Positions 22,586-33,304 of a stretch of DNA of 64,000 bases are shown here, one piece after another. The first letter of the stretch is position 1. Each line of letters begins with the position of its first letter. The stretch comes from Crocodylus rhombifer (lineage: Eukaryota > Chordata > Crocodylia > Crocodylidae), in contig JAVSML010000998.1 of the NCBI GenBank assembly GCA_038503035.1, positions 310,001 through 374,000 of the forward strand, written 5' to 3'. The position numbers were made by a program, and so were the translations under genes. Under the pieces are notes generated by a model, which ran no database searches, had not been told where the DNA came from, and worked only from the letters and a program-made list of their open reading frames with translations.

Positions 22586-23395
22586 TGTGGCGGGCCAGTA
22601 GGGGGTGCTCCTGTGTTGAACCACCCACCTCACTGTGCTCGACCACCTTCCAGGCTCCAAGTGCCTCCCTGGGGGCACCTCACATCTGGCCAGCCCCCCT
22701 TCTTGGAGCACACCCACAAGCTTGGGGGTAACACTGCCACCACCCAGAGTCTGGACTGATCTGGGACCTGCACCCTCTGGGAAACACAAACCTAGCAGTC
22801 CTTCGTGGTACTTGACACACTGCAAGAACTTGGGGTGCTTCCCTCAGTCTGAAGCACAAATAGTGATCTCCCTTAGCTGAATCAAGGGGATCCCAAGGCA
22901 TAATTTAGACCCTCTCCCAATCAGTTTTCCATACTAGGTACAAAAGAGAACTTTGGTTATAAGGAGTAGGTTTGGAATAGGGGTAGAGCAATATCAGAGA
23001 AATACCTTAAAGCAAAAGGTGGCATGGTAGCCTTTGAGCACACATCTGAGTTACTGCAAGCTATATATCTAGTTAGATTTCAGGTAGCTTACTCACAAGT
23101 ATCATCCAGAGGCAGATGGAGATTCACTCTGGAGGCAAGCAGTTAATTGATCATAAATTTCAAGAGGGAAGGAGAGTTTCAGATAGTCCAGGTTTTTTCT
23201 GTGTTTTCATCATGGTTATTGCCCCTCCTCCTGGGCACTCCTTCACTTATATAGCCCTTATGACCTCATTTACCTGATCCAATGAAGGCCAGCAACTGTT
23301 GGCTGCCAGCCAACTAATTTAAAATGCATTACTGATTGCCAGGTAGACTAGTAGGGTCTTTAGCTGCCTCCTAGTCATGTTGGCATAGCTTAGAA
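22586..23395 (-). mobile_element. Probable LTR-like block, boundaries uncertain
   Basis: The left boundary TGTGGCGGGCC reads as an LTR end CCGCCACA on the minus strand. A minus-strand TATATAAG box lies at about 23246-23253, preceded by CCAAT-like sequence (GATCCAATG on the plus strand at about 23277). Downstream, the composition is like an R-U5 region. I could not find a matching target-site duplication or a firm 5' boundary, so this is tentative. Confidence 0.35.
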
Positions 23396-23431
23396 CAATA
23401 AGGAGCTTAAGACCCCCTTTCCCCCCCACCC

Positions 23432-23490
23432 CTGCCAACTATTTAGTTGGTCTAGTAAAAGATATCAGATTTACCCAAAGAAACTTGACT
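23432..23490 (+). mobile_element. Penelope-like fragment
   Basis: CCAACTATTTAGTTGGTCTAGTAAAAGATATCAGATTTACCCAAAG matches the arms of the 6831-7027 palindrome closely. Neither the hammerhead-like part nor the 3' terminus is present. Confidence 0.55.
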
Positions 23491-23569
23491 GCCCAGGAAT
23501 CATTTTGGCTCTACTGCCTAGTTAGTGATATTAAGTAGCAGCTGTCAGATTCAAAGATTTTGGAGGAGC

Positions 23570-23672
23570 CTTCAAACTAACTAGGCCCCCTCAATAGAGA
23601 CATAAGGCAATAGAGACATAAGGCTTTCAAACTAACTAGGCCCCCTCATAGAGACATAAGGCTTTCTGAGAA
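23570..23672 (+). repeat. Local tandem duplication, unit about 53 bp
   Basis: TTCAAACTAACTAGGCCCCC followed by ATAGAGACATAAGG occurs at 23571 and again at 23626. An extra copy of ATAGAGACATAAGG lies between them. Confidence 0.8.
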
Positions 23673-24724
23673 ACATATCAAGGACCCTTAAAAGATGCAA
23701 AAAGGAAAGCCTACACTGTTCCTGTAGTTGATGAACACTGTTTGCATTGAATTTAGGTAAGCAGCATGCTCTGAGTAGGTGCAGTCAGTCTATGTTAAGT
23801 TCAGAGGCTATACATTTAAAATAGGGTTTGAAATCATAACCACGTTTTGATTTGGTTTGTGCACTAACAGGGTCTCAACATAGGGAAACTTACATTGCTT
23901 TGTTAGCAGTATTTAAGTGGTTGAAGAAAAAGGGGTTCCTATTATTTGGCAGTAAAGCATGAATTGGAACCACAGTAACAGAGAGGCCCTGATGCACAAC
24001 ACAGTAGTGTTTTCCAGATGGATTAAATTGAAGAATTCTGTAACAGTGAGACAGCGCACAGTTTGCAGCAAATGTCAGGCTTTTTTTTTTTTTTCAATTT
24101 AAATAGTAAAGATTTTTTTCTCTTTTAGCCCTAAGCCATACTATACAGAATTATATGTGAAACAATAATTTCCTCAACAACATCAGCATTGAAGATACAA
24201 AGCTCAGATATAGTTAGTGGCTGATGGCTGACTGCTAAATAGCGCGGAAAAGGACCATTAAGGAAATACAAATTGTGCCAAGATTGCTTGTCTTGTGCTC
24301 CTTATCTAGACTTAGAAGGTTGTCATGCCATTGCTTCAGGGCTTTGATAGAAAGAAAAGAATTACAGGTCTGACCTCTGCAGACACTAGTGGCATATAAT
24401 ACAAATATGCAGTTCTGTGAAATGAAGACAGGAAATGATTAATGGCTCTAATTCTGTATTTCCACTCCCTGAAACTAGACAGTGTTGACCCAATAATGTG
24501 ATGCATAACTTCACATTTCAATGAAAAATGCTAAAGAAGACCCTTTTCTAAGCAATATGCTCTAGGTTTTGACTAAGAAGGAAAAATCAATTAATAATCT
24601 AAAGGTGGAAGGTAATGTCAGTAAAAGTTAATAGAATGCGATTTGGGTATAATCATTTTGTAGTGAGTGTATACCTGGTTGAAAAACACACTGAAAAAGT
24701 ATTTATCCAAGATTTTCTGTCAAG

Positions 24725-25665
24725 CTGAAATGGTGAGTTTAAGTGAGGTCCCATAGAGGGCTGTCTAGTGTTATTCTTGTCATTCACTGATGACTGGGAT
24801 CATGGCACAGAGAGTATACTTTATAAAAATTGCATGGGTTACAAAACATGGAGATGTAAGCATTTTATAAAAAAAGAGCAAAATTCAAAATAATCTTGGC
24901 AAATTGAAGAGAGAGTGCCTCAAATCAACAAAATAAAGGTTGATAAAGACAGGTATTACACTTAGAAAAGAGAAATCCACAAATTTAAACTGGGAAGCAT
25001 CTGGTTGGAAAGCTCTATATCAGTAAAGGCTCTGGCGGTTCTAGCAGACCACAGCTTGAATAAGAAGCAGCATTTTGATGCTGTTCCAAAAAACAAATTT
25101 TGTTCTGGGATACACTAGCAGGAATATTACATCACACATGAGAGTCAACTATTCTATTCTACTCGGCATTGGTGAAGCATCATATGTAATACAATGACCA
25201 GTTCAAGGTACTATAGTCAAAGAAAAATATAAATAACTTGGAGAGAGATAAAAGCAAGTGGTTTAGAACACAGGACCAGTGAGGAAAGGTGAAGGGACTG
25301 GGTTTATTTAGGTGTATAAAATAGAAGATTAGGAGAGCCAATCTTCCATTACTTAAACAGTAGCTATAAAGAGGATGGCATTCAATTATTTCCAGGCTTT
25401 CTGGTAAAAGACATGAAGAAATCTGCTTAATTTGCAGTAAAGAAAGTTTAAGTGGGACATTATGTAATGAAAGGAAGGGAGTATTTGGTGTTGAAAGACT
25501 GTAAGTTCTTAGAGAAGTTATGGCATTTTCTTCATCAGCAGATTCTAAGAACAAGTTAAATACATACCTGTTAGGGTGACCAAAGTATAGTTGATTTTGG
25601 CTTAACCTCAGGGGACTAGAATTAGATGGTCTGTTGGGATATCTTGCAACCATGTGTTCTATACA
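24725..25665 (+). mobile_element. Ancient CR1 LINE copy, heavily decayed
   Basis: Collinear CR1 ORF2 landmarks remain at DNA level: GTGAGTTTAAGTGAGGTCCCATAGAGGG-type text near the catalytic region, GATGCTGTTCCAAAAAACAAA, a CATTGGTGAAGCATCATATG segment, TTGGAGAGAG, GTTAGATTAGGTGAGCC-like text, AGAAAGTTTAAGTGGGAC and GGACTAGAATTAGATGGTCTGTTGGG near the 3' end. Frames are broken throughout. It is clearly older than the other CR1 copies here and belongs to another subfamily. Confidence 0.7.
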
Positions 25666-25720
25666 TTTCATATTTCACACAAGAATTTAAATACAGTTTT
25701 TTAACCAAGTTTATATTTGT

Positions 25721-26447
25721 TGTTAGACCCCGACTCCATGTGGCACCCAATGACTAGGGAGATGTTGGTCCAATTGCTCATGGATCCTGGTACTTATTAG
25801 CCAGAGCAGGCAGGGAGCACACCACCACACATTGCTTGCAACGACTTTATTCAGAATGGAGACCGCTTCGGGCAAGCTCCCTCACAGATGCACAGCCTCT
25901 GAAACCAGAGTAGCAGCATTGAACATTAGTTCTTTTCACAAGTTATGCACCTTGGTTCATGCATGTTAACATTTACTCTGCCCTCGTCCCTCCTTTGTTC
26001 CACCCGTTTCTCCTCCCATCTCAAACTCAGCCTCTGTTTACTGTTTGTTTCATTAGCATGGTATTGCCTGTGCATTTCCTTCATTTACATGCTTCTCTGC
26101 TAAGAGCGCATATGTAAGACTTTGACCCCTATTTTCTTTTGATCACTTGCGGTTTCTCACTGGCTCTTTCTGATTTTCTTGCTGACTTCAGCACTGTCTC
26201 TAAGGTCGTACTTCTGCTTTAGCTCCTAACAATAGCTGGTGGGCTGTATCCTATTTTTACACAACACATCATGCACTTTGCACCCTATCCTTTTGTTAAG
26301 AATCTGCTTGCTTAAGCATTAGCAAAGTTAGTTGCTTTTAATATCTCATCCAGCCTTGTGACCAGCAGCTTTTGCTGAGACGCAGGAAAAAACCTTCACT
26401 CAGCTGCACACCCAGTACTCCCCAAAATTCATATAGTTACCCTAACA
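25721..26447 (-). mobile_element. Solo LTR of an endogenous retrovirus, 727 bp
   Basis: The ends TGTTAGACCCC and ACCCTAACA form the short inverted repeat TGTTAG/CTAACA. An exact 5-bp duplication TTTGT flanks them (25716-25720 and 26448-26452). On the minus strand AATAAA lies at 25846-25851, about 125 bp before the 3' boundary. No internal viral sequence adjoins it. The length, 5-bp duplication and signal spacing resemble the LTRs at 18958 and 48816, although the sequences differ. Confidence 0.85.
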
Positions 26448-26785
26448 TTTGTCAGAACAAATTCTTAGTTCTTCATGTGAGAGGTGTTTTCTTTTGCTTG
26501 CAAACAACTTGAGATTGTTTCCCTAAAGTTGTTGTTAATATTTTGATAGCCCTGCAAAGAGAGGGAAAGTGCTGTATCTTACTTTTGCAAATCCCTTGGT
26601 GAACGCAACCAAGAACACCTGTATAACAGTAAGGGTGTCTCATCCAAGTTTGCCATTCCTACTAGAATTAGTTTTTTACATACACTCTATCTCTTATTAT
26701 ATCCATTCTTATACTCAGAACCTCCTGGTCACATGAATGTACAATGACTTACCAGGTAACTTTTTCAAAAGCTTGTGAGAAGCCA

Positions 26786-27125
26786 GGATTTATTTTAGTA
26801 ATATCTTTTACTGGACCAACTGCATAGTTGGGATACAGTTAGACAAGCTTTAGAATGCAAAATATTCTTCTTCAGGTCTGAGAATCTTGGAATAAGTTAG
26901 GCTAAAAAAAAAGGGGGGGGGGAGGGGTTCTCAGTTTTCCTAAAGTTCTCCTGCATAGTAGTGTTGCATATATGGAGGTTTGCATGATAGCTTAGGGTTG
27001 CAGATAATGAGTCCCCTTGGGCTGATGTTATGTTTCTTGTTATGTAATCTGGTTTCTTTTTCCTTCAGTTTGTGGATTTTCCATTGTAAATGGAAGATTT
27101 TGATATTGATGTTGTAGCTGCAATG
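26786..27125 (-). mobile_element. Penelope-like retroelement, truncated copy
   Basis: On the minus strand the order is a CAAAATCTTCCATTTACAATGG-type block, AAGAAACATAACATCAGCCC, CAGACCTGAAGAAG, AAAGCTTGTC and GCAGTTGGTCCAGTAAAAGATAT. This is collinear with 7645-7965. An A-run and a G-run (plus strand about 26907-26930) interrupt it. The hammerhead-like core is CTGAAGA (26869-26875), a 5-bp AGAAT/ATTCT stem, then TAAA (26849-26852) in place of GAAA. The copy is 5'-truncated; any coding sequence in the first block is too decayed to name. Confidence 0.6.
26840..26880 (-). ncRNA. Near-complete hammerhead-ribozyme-like core
   Basis: CTGAAGA fits CTGANGA exactly and the following stem pairs perfectly over 5 bp. 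The invariant GAAA is TAAA, a single change. This is the best-preserved of the three cores in the window but is still predicted inactive. Confidence 0.4.
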
Positions 27126-27149
27126 GATTTGTGAGGGGCAAGGACTTCT

Positions 27150-27947
27150 TTCATAGTTTTATAGTTGGTAGGGTTGGAATGGACCGGAACAGGTCATCAA
27201 GTCTGACCCCCTGCTATGGCAGGAAAGAGTACTGGGGTGAAAGGATCCCGGCAAGTTGTTCATCCAGCTTCCTCTTCAAGACCCTCAGGGTAGGTTCCAG
27301 CACCACTTCTCTTGGAAATTGGTTCCAGATCCTAGCTGCCCTGACAGTGAAGTAGCGCCTCCTGATATCTAGCCTGAATCTACCCTCTGCCAGCTTGTGA
27401 CCGTTATTTCTTGTCACTCCTGATAGTGCTTGGGGGAACAGGGACTCTCCCAATGCCTGCTGGTCACCCGGCTAGTTTGTAAATAGCCACTAGATCCCCC
27501 CTCAGCCTTCTCTTGTGGAGGCTGAATAGTTTCAGGTCCCGTAGCCTCTTCTTGTAGGGCCTGCCCTGATGCCCCCCCCCCCCGACCCTCTCCATGTTGT
27601 CCACATCCCTCCTGAAGTGCGGTGCCCAGAACTGGATGCAGTACTCCAATAGTGGCTTGACCAGTGTCGCATAGAAGGGGAGGATCACCTCCTTGGACCT
27701 GCTTGAGATGCATCTATGGATGCATGACAAGGTATGGTAGGCCTTCCTGACCGCATCCTCACGCTGTCAGCCCATGTTCATTTTGGCTTCAGTAATGACT
27801 CCAAGATCCTTTTCTGCCTCTGCACTGACGAGAAGGGAGTTCCCCAGCCTGTAGGTATGGTGCTGGTTCTTTCTCCCCAGGTGCAGCACCTCGCACTTGT
27901 CAGTGTTGAAACCCATCCTGTTCTCATCCGCCCACCCCTGTAAACTG
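27150..27947 (-). mobile_element. CR1 LINE, 5'-truncated
   Basis: The 3' end with the tail TTTCATAGTTTTATAG lies at 27150. It is followed on the minus strand by the CR1 3' untranslated block (GACCCCCTGCTATGGCAGG reversed) and about 700 bp of ORF2. It is broken by a homopolymer C run at about 27573-27584 that shifts the frame. Similarity to other copies stops at about 27947. Confidence 0.92.
27214..27730 (-). pseudogene. CR1 ORF2 C-terminal remnant in two frames
   Basis: The upstream piece (27464-27730) reads CIHRCISSRSKEVILPFYATL, LEYCIQFWAPHFRRDVDNMERV and LFSLHKRRLRGDLVAIYKL. The downstream piece (27214-27453) reads GVTRNNGHKLAEGRFRLDIR and YFTVRAARIWNQFPREVV. Together they are the region after the catalytic domain of CR1 reverse transcriptase. 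The expected VQRRATRM segment is replaced by a glycine run from the C/G homopolymer. Dead copy. Confidence 0.85.
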
Positions 27948-28046
27948 TTCCTCTGATGGATTCAGGCAGCAATAAAGGAAATCCTTTTTGTGAAAGATGA
28001 GGTGGTGGTGGCTGAAACTGGTGTATAGTGACTGAACTACTAAAAG

Positions 28047-28105
28047 GAGAGACTCGGAGAGCAGGGCAGAGGCAGTTACAGCAGTCTAACCCATGCCAGG
28101 AATTT
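28047..28105 (-). repeat. Unidentified interspersed repeat, copy inverted to 29170-29233
   Basis: GAGAGCAGGGCAGAGGCAGTTACAGCAGTCTAACCCATGCCAGGAA is the reverse complement, with few changes, of the sequence at 29170-29233. Confidence 0.75.
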
Positions 28106-29169
28106 TTAAAAGTAAAAAGTTCTGTTTAAAATGTTCAGATGATGTTTTTTTGGAGGGTTCAAATAGAATATGCTATGTAATCTTTTAATAATTTTCAGCT
28201 TCCTACTATGCTTTTATAGCAAAATGCCTGCCACTTAAAAACTGTCTCCAAAATTGTTTTCTGTGTCTTTAGAAAGGCCAAAAATGCTAGGTGGGGTAAA
28301 CCAGTGTATTTATTGTTTGCCTTCTCTAGTCTAGACTTTCCCCTTGCTGTATGTCAGCTGTGATGCTTATACTGCAGTGATATTAATACACTGAAGAACT
28401 GGCTACTGATGTTGAGTGCTCACAGACAAGAAGCACAAAGATATATAGTGAGAATGGTCCTTCCTTTGAGGAGAAAAAAGGAGGGGGGGAGGATTTTTTT
28501 TGAGAGAGGGAGCAGGAGAGAAGGTGCACAGATTAAAAACAGTCTCTTGCTTAATCATGCAGATCAAATATTATGTAATATAGTCAGTCTTGCCATCAAA
28601 GGACTAAGAACAAAACACTGGAGAATTAAAGGTGACAATGGGATTTTGTTAACTACGGTTTGAAATAAAAGATCATGGTGGAAAATAATGAGATTTGAAT
28701 TTTTTTCTTTCAAAAACAGCCTAAAAGTGTTACTTGACTTCTGTGCTGCTCTGGTTTTAGACAGCAGCTGGTATGTTATCTTAACTAATTTAAATCTATC
28801 TTGGGTATCTTTACATTGTGACTGCAGTGTGGACATCATCTTAGAAGCATTATTTAGGGTGTTTGATCTCAGGGTTAATTTTAGCATTGAGACATAAACT
28901 TCCTTATTAGCAATGTGACCTTATGCATTCTTGACCTCTAATTAGAAATAGTGTAACTAGTGGCGGATCAGAGAGGCACCTGCCCCAGGCATCACATAAG
29001 GAAGGGTGATGGAATTCTCCTCCGCCCTCATAGAGTCTTCATCCTGGCAACAAAAGCAGGCCCACGGCTCACCCATGTTGGCAACTCCTAAATAGTCTTC
29101 TGCTGTTGCTTTAAGAGCAGTGGCCAGGGTGGGCAGAGCACACAGCAGCAGCTCACCTGGTGAGTGCTC

Positions 29170-29233
29170 AGGAATTTCTGGTGTGGGTTAGACTGCTGTA
29201 ACTGCCTTTGCCCTGCTCTCTGAGCCTTTCTGC
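29170..29233 (+). repeat. Unidentified interspersed repeat, plus-strand copy
   Basis: It reads GGTTAGACTGCTGTAACTGCC then CCCTGCTCTCTGAGCC and is the inverted partner of 28047-28105, 1.1 kb away. I do not recognise the family. Confidence 0.75.
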
Positions 29234-30507
29234 TGCCACCTCCCCGCCTGCAGGATTTGCCCAGGGAACCAATTCTGCTTGTTATGCCTCTGCTATTCAG
29301 ACTTTTACACAGAGGGTCCGATGCATACTTAGTGGGCGTGTCTACATGAGACACTGCATCGTCATAGCAATGAGCTGCGGCAGTGCAACTTCTTGCTATG
29401 GTGACATAACATTGGTGGGCGTGAACCATGATGCCAAAGCTACTGTCCAGTAGCTCATTGCTAAAGCAAGTACTAAATGACCCTTCAGTAACAAATGTAG
29501 TCAGGAACACATACAGATATGCCCAGTCTCATCTTTGCGCTGGGTCAGAGGTAGTCTATTTTTCCTTTAAATGTTTTCGCCCTGAAAACCATCTAGTAAC
29601 TCTAGCACCTTCTTCTTCGAGCATGTTTCTGGATGGATTGAATTCAGACTTCTGCCACTGTAAAAGGGAAGACACTCTGAAAAAATAAGAATTTCTTCCT
29701 GCCCCTGATTTAAGTAAGATTTTTTTTTTTTCTTCGCAGCCTGGACAATGAAGTGTACATTACAAGGTGAAAGTTGTTTTTGCTGCTGTTCTTGGTGCTT
29801 AAAATCAGATAGAGTCCATTAACCTATTACCTATTATCTTCTCGGTACATTAGTTTGGGAACTACTCAGGAAAAAGCTTATGGGGTCTGTGGTTTCCATT
29901 CCTTCAGTACCTACATGTGGATGAAACCTACAATTACCTTGTATGAAAGTTCACTTGCAAGTTAGTCTATTGTAGGCAATATAGTTTAGCCAGTGGATTG
30001 ATAACTACTTCCATTCGTATCTTGGAAATTTATCTCGCTGTAACATTGTCAAATTCTGAATAGTTCACTACAGGGAATTTTTCTGGGAAATAATATCCTA
30101 AAATACTGTAACAGTAAGGTGTGCACATATGTGTACTTTTTTTTTCTCTCTAAAGAAATATTATTTTAAAATAGTTTAAAAGCCTGGTTTATAAGTAAAC
30201 GTTAGGCTTCTACTTCAAAATTAAGACCACTTATATCTTGATTTGTATAACTAGAGGATGTATAGCTTTAATTATTTTATTTCAAAATTGAAAAACTTTT
30301 CCTGATTTTCTGCTTTCTTTTTTTCATTACTTGATTCTTGCCTTTACCCATCACCAAATCCCAACAGAAGTGCTAATAAAGCAAAAACAGGAAACCAACT
30401 GCTGCCTCTATTGCTCTGTGTGTGCACACACACATGTATGTCTAAAGATAAATTTAGGGTGTCAAAGGAATTAAAAGGAACATCAAAATTTGCAAAGGAA
30501 TTATATA

Positions 30508-31363
30508 CAGGTTTCCCACACTTTATGCTGTACACACTTTCCTGGAAAATGGCACATAACTCCAATTCGCATACAGGAAACCCAGTTTATAATGTAACAA
30601 ATAGAGATATGTTCCAAGACCTTGACTGTACTGACCCCCACTCCAAGACCTTGACTGTACTGACCCCCACACCCATTTCTACCACTTTTACAAGATGATT
30701 TTGGTGCTCACCAACAGTAGTAGTATGGCACTGCTGCTAGGTGGCTTCATGGCGTGCAGGTCCCAGGGCACTGTGCTAACAGGGCCAGACCAGGTTGGGC
30801 TTCAGGGGCCAGTGTTGCAGAGGAGCTGGGCGTGGGGCTGTCCCTTGGCCGGGGGTTTCACAGCAGTGCCACCCCATGCCACCCCTCACGTGTGACACTG
30901 GTGCAGGGGTGGAGGTTGAGGGGGGAAGGGAGGGTGAGTCCATCCCTGGCAGCAGCTCCCTGCTGCAGCCTGCCTCAGCCACCACTGCCTCATCCACAGA
31001 GGGGCCTCTCCCCTACCAGCACTGCACGTGAGGGGTGGCATGAGGGCCACACCACTATGAAAACTCCAGCCCAGGGACAGCCCCGCACCCAGCTCCTCTG
31101 CAGCACCAGCTCCTGGGGGTTGGGAGGGAGCGTGGGGCATGAGCAGGACCAGGGGGTTATTCGGCGGGGAGGCAGCACAAGGTGCTTCTTGGCCTATGTT
31201 GTCACTCCCATAATGCACTGCACAAAGTAGCTCTCTGAGGGCTTCCACCACACTGGTCATATAAGAGTGAATTTACCTGGCATATAATGAATTTTTGGTA
31301 TAAAAAGTGTCGTTGCATAACAGCAAATTCAGGCATACATTTGCATAAAGGAGGGGAAACCTG
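30508..31363 (-). mobile_element. TA-flanked foldback DNA transposon (mariner/pogo-like), copy 2
   Basis: The ends CAGGTTTCCC and GGGGAAACCTG are inverted repeats, with TA on both sides (30506-30507 and 31364-31365). The element is in the opposite orientation to the copy at 11272-12078, with which it shares ends and interior. The interior is a large GC-rich foldback: about 30811-30905 pairs with about 31012-31120 (CAGAGGAGCTGGGCGTGGGG against CCCCGCACCCAGCTCCTCTG). A 29-bp tandem duplication lies near the left end (30616-30672). The open frames of 60-158 codons on both strands are GC-composition artefacts. Confidence 0.8.
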
Positions 31364-31368
31364 TAGAC

Positions 31369-31595
31369 CAGTAGGGGCCAACATTTATGGCAGGCATGTC
31401 ACAAATTAACCCCATATCCTTTCCAAGTGCCATTTAGATCCCTTCTGCCTGATCAGCTGTTCCACTTTCTGCTGCTTGCCCTGTGTTCCCTGCCAATCTG
31501 CTCTGTTTTCTGCTTCCTGCTCTGTTTGTCTCTATGGTGCCTGCTCCCTCCCTGGTCTGCATATGCCACTTGTGGTATGCAGGTTGGCTACCCTG
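31369..31595. mobile_element. Small hAT-like MITE
   Basis: The left end CAGTAGGGGCCAACATTT is mirrored by CAGGGTAGCCAACC read inward from the right. The interior is a TGC-rich CTGCTTGCCCTG/TCTGCTTCCTGC stretch typical of this class. The target-site duplication is not clear. It abuts the preceding TA-flanked element within a few bases. Confidence 0.5.
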
Positions 31596-31727
31596 GTATA
31601 TATAACTTTTTACCTTTTTGTGTTCTTTAATAAATAAATGGGGATCATCGTATTTGACAAGTAGTCCTCAATGGCCAATTGGGAGGAGGTTTCAAGTGGG
31701 ATTCCCTAGGGGTCTGTTCTGGGTCCA

Positions 31728-32493
31728 GTGGTGTTCAACATCTTCGTTAATGATTTGAATGATGAGATCAACTGCATGCTTAGCAAATGTGTGGATGATT
31801 CCAAGTTGAGTAGAATTGCACACACTCTGGAAGGCTGGGCTACGATTCAGAATGACCTGGATAGACTAGAAGTAATGTCTGCAATCGACCAGATGAGATG
31901 CAATAAGGACAAGTGTGAAGTCCTGCATTTGGGATGGACAAATACTGTCTGGAGTGGCTTGGTTGCAGTACTGCAGACAAGGACCTGAGGTGTACGGTGG
32001 GGCATAAGCTGAATATGAGCCAACAGTATGCTCTTGTTGCAACAAAAGCTAACAGCATACTGGGGCTGTATTAACAGGAGTGTCACTTGCAAATCAAGGG
32101 AAGTGACTCTTCCTCTCTTTTCGGTCCTGGTGAAGCCTTACCTAGAGTACTGTGTTCAGTTTTGGGCCCCGCACTTTAAGAAAGATATAGACAGTTTGGG
32201 AAAAGTCCAGCACAAGGCAACAAAAAAGATTAGGGGCCTCAGAAGTGAGGTTTAGAGGAAAGGTTGAACGAACTATGGTTATTTACCCTGGGAAACAGAA
32301 GACTAAGGGGAGATGCTTAGTCTTCCAATCCCTGAAGGGTGATTATAGATGGGATGGAGATAGGCTTTTCTCTGTGGTTATAGGGGCCAGGACTAGGAGG
32401 AAAGGCCTCAGGCTGCAGCCGGGGAAATTTAGGCTGGAGATTAGGAGGATCTCTGACTATGAGAATGGTCGGATATTGGAGCAGTCTATCTAG
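31728..32493 (+). pseudogene. CR1 reverse transcriptase remnant, three frames
   Basis: The first piece (31728-31988) has VFNIFVNDLNDEI and a CVDDSKL box, where most CR1 have FADDTKL; the two catalytic aspartates remain. The second (32028-32255) has LEYCVQFWAPHFKKDIDSL. The third (32245-32493) has FRLEIRRISDYENG. At least two frameshifts separate them. Dead copy. Confidence 0.8.
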
Positions 32494-32602
32494 AGGAATT
32501 GTGGAATCTCCATGCTTGGAAACTTTGAAAAGCAGGTTGGACAGACACTTGGCTGGGGTGGCTTAGTTGGGGATGATCCTGCTATGAGCAGGTTGGACTA
32601 GA

Positions 32603-32768
32603 TCGGGGTGGGCAATTATTTCAGGCGGAGGATAGCTTACTGAGGTTTGGCAAGCTGTCAAGGGCCGCATGACAGGCAGCCAGGGCCAGGTTAATATTAA
32701 ATTTCTAAATTTTTTAGGGGCCCCACAGACCAGATAGAATGGACTGGTGGGCCGCATTTTACCCACCC
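32603..32768. mobile_element. hAT-like MITE nested in CR1
   Basis: CGGGGTGGGCAATTATTT at the left is mirrored by GGGGTGGGTAAAATGCGG read inward from the right. CTAGA flanks both sides (32598-32602 and 32769-32773) and is present once in the CR1 consensus text GGACTAGACGAGGTGAC. The full length of the duplication is unclear because adjacent bases differ. Confidence 0.75.
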
Positions 32769-33304
32769 CTAGACGAGGTGACTGTATAGTTCCTTCCAGC
32801 CCTCCTTTCCTATGATTTTATATGCTTATTATGAGAATATGCTTATGCTTGTTAAAATATCTTAACATAAACAGGCTATAAAAGCAACATCACCAAAACT
32901 TCATAATATCAGAAAATGTTGCCCATTAAAACAATTTCTGCTTAAATTGGTAGTGTGGTATAGTAAATAACCTATCTCTAGATAACTCGGTCATGAATTC
33001 ATTGATCAAAAGCAACACTTTTAGAGAAGATTTTGACCCCCAGTCTCTTCCCCCACCATAAAAGCCTTGGGCACTATCATCCCAGCCAGTCCGCTATCGG
33101 AGAAATTTTTACCATGAAAATTTTAGAGATTTGACTGGTTATATGACCAATATGGGTAAGTATAACATCTTATTAATTGTTGTAAGCTATTAAGTAAATT
33201 ATGTTAAATGTTAATCTATTTATATAAATATGAAAAATGGTATCTTTAAAACAGTTTAGAAGACTTTTTAGATCACTGCCAAAACAGTTTCTCTTTCATG
33301 TACG

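Larger units (their letters stand above)
27948..30507. other. Mostly unique block with an inverted repeat pair
   Basis: No gene recognised. It contains the inverted pair 28047-28105/29170-29233 and a GGGCGTGTCTACATGAGAC-type end at 29331 that matches the MITE at 62299. Open frames are short. Confidence 0.45.
31640..32822 (+). mobile_element. CR1 LINE, 5'-truncated, with nested hAT MITE
   Basis: The copy starts in the region before the GVPQGS box (GTGGGATTCCCTAGGGGTCTG) and runs through the RT catalytic region, the C-terminal region and a 3' end CCTTCCAGCCCTCCTTTCCTATGATTTTAT. It is interrupted by a 166-bp insertion at 32603-32768. The frame is broken several times. Confidence 0.88.

Noticed and set aside
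25180..25671. 163-codon minus-strand open frame
   Set aside because: It is the antisense of a decayed CR1 copy (24725-25665).
30754..31230. 158-codon plus-strand frame and overlapping 124-codon minus-strand frame
   Set aside because: Both lie in the GC-rich foldback interior of a DNA transposon; symmetric frames on both strands are expected from the palindrome.
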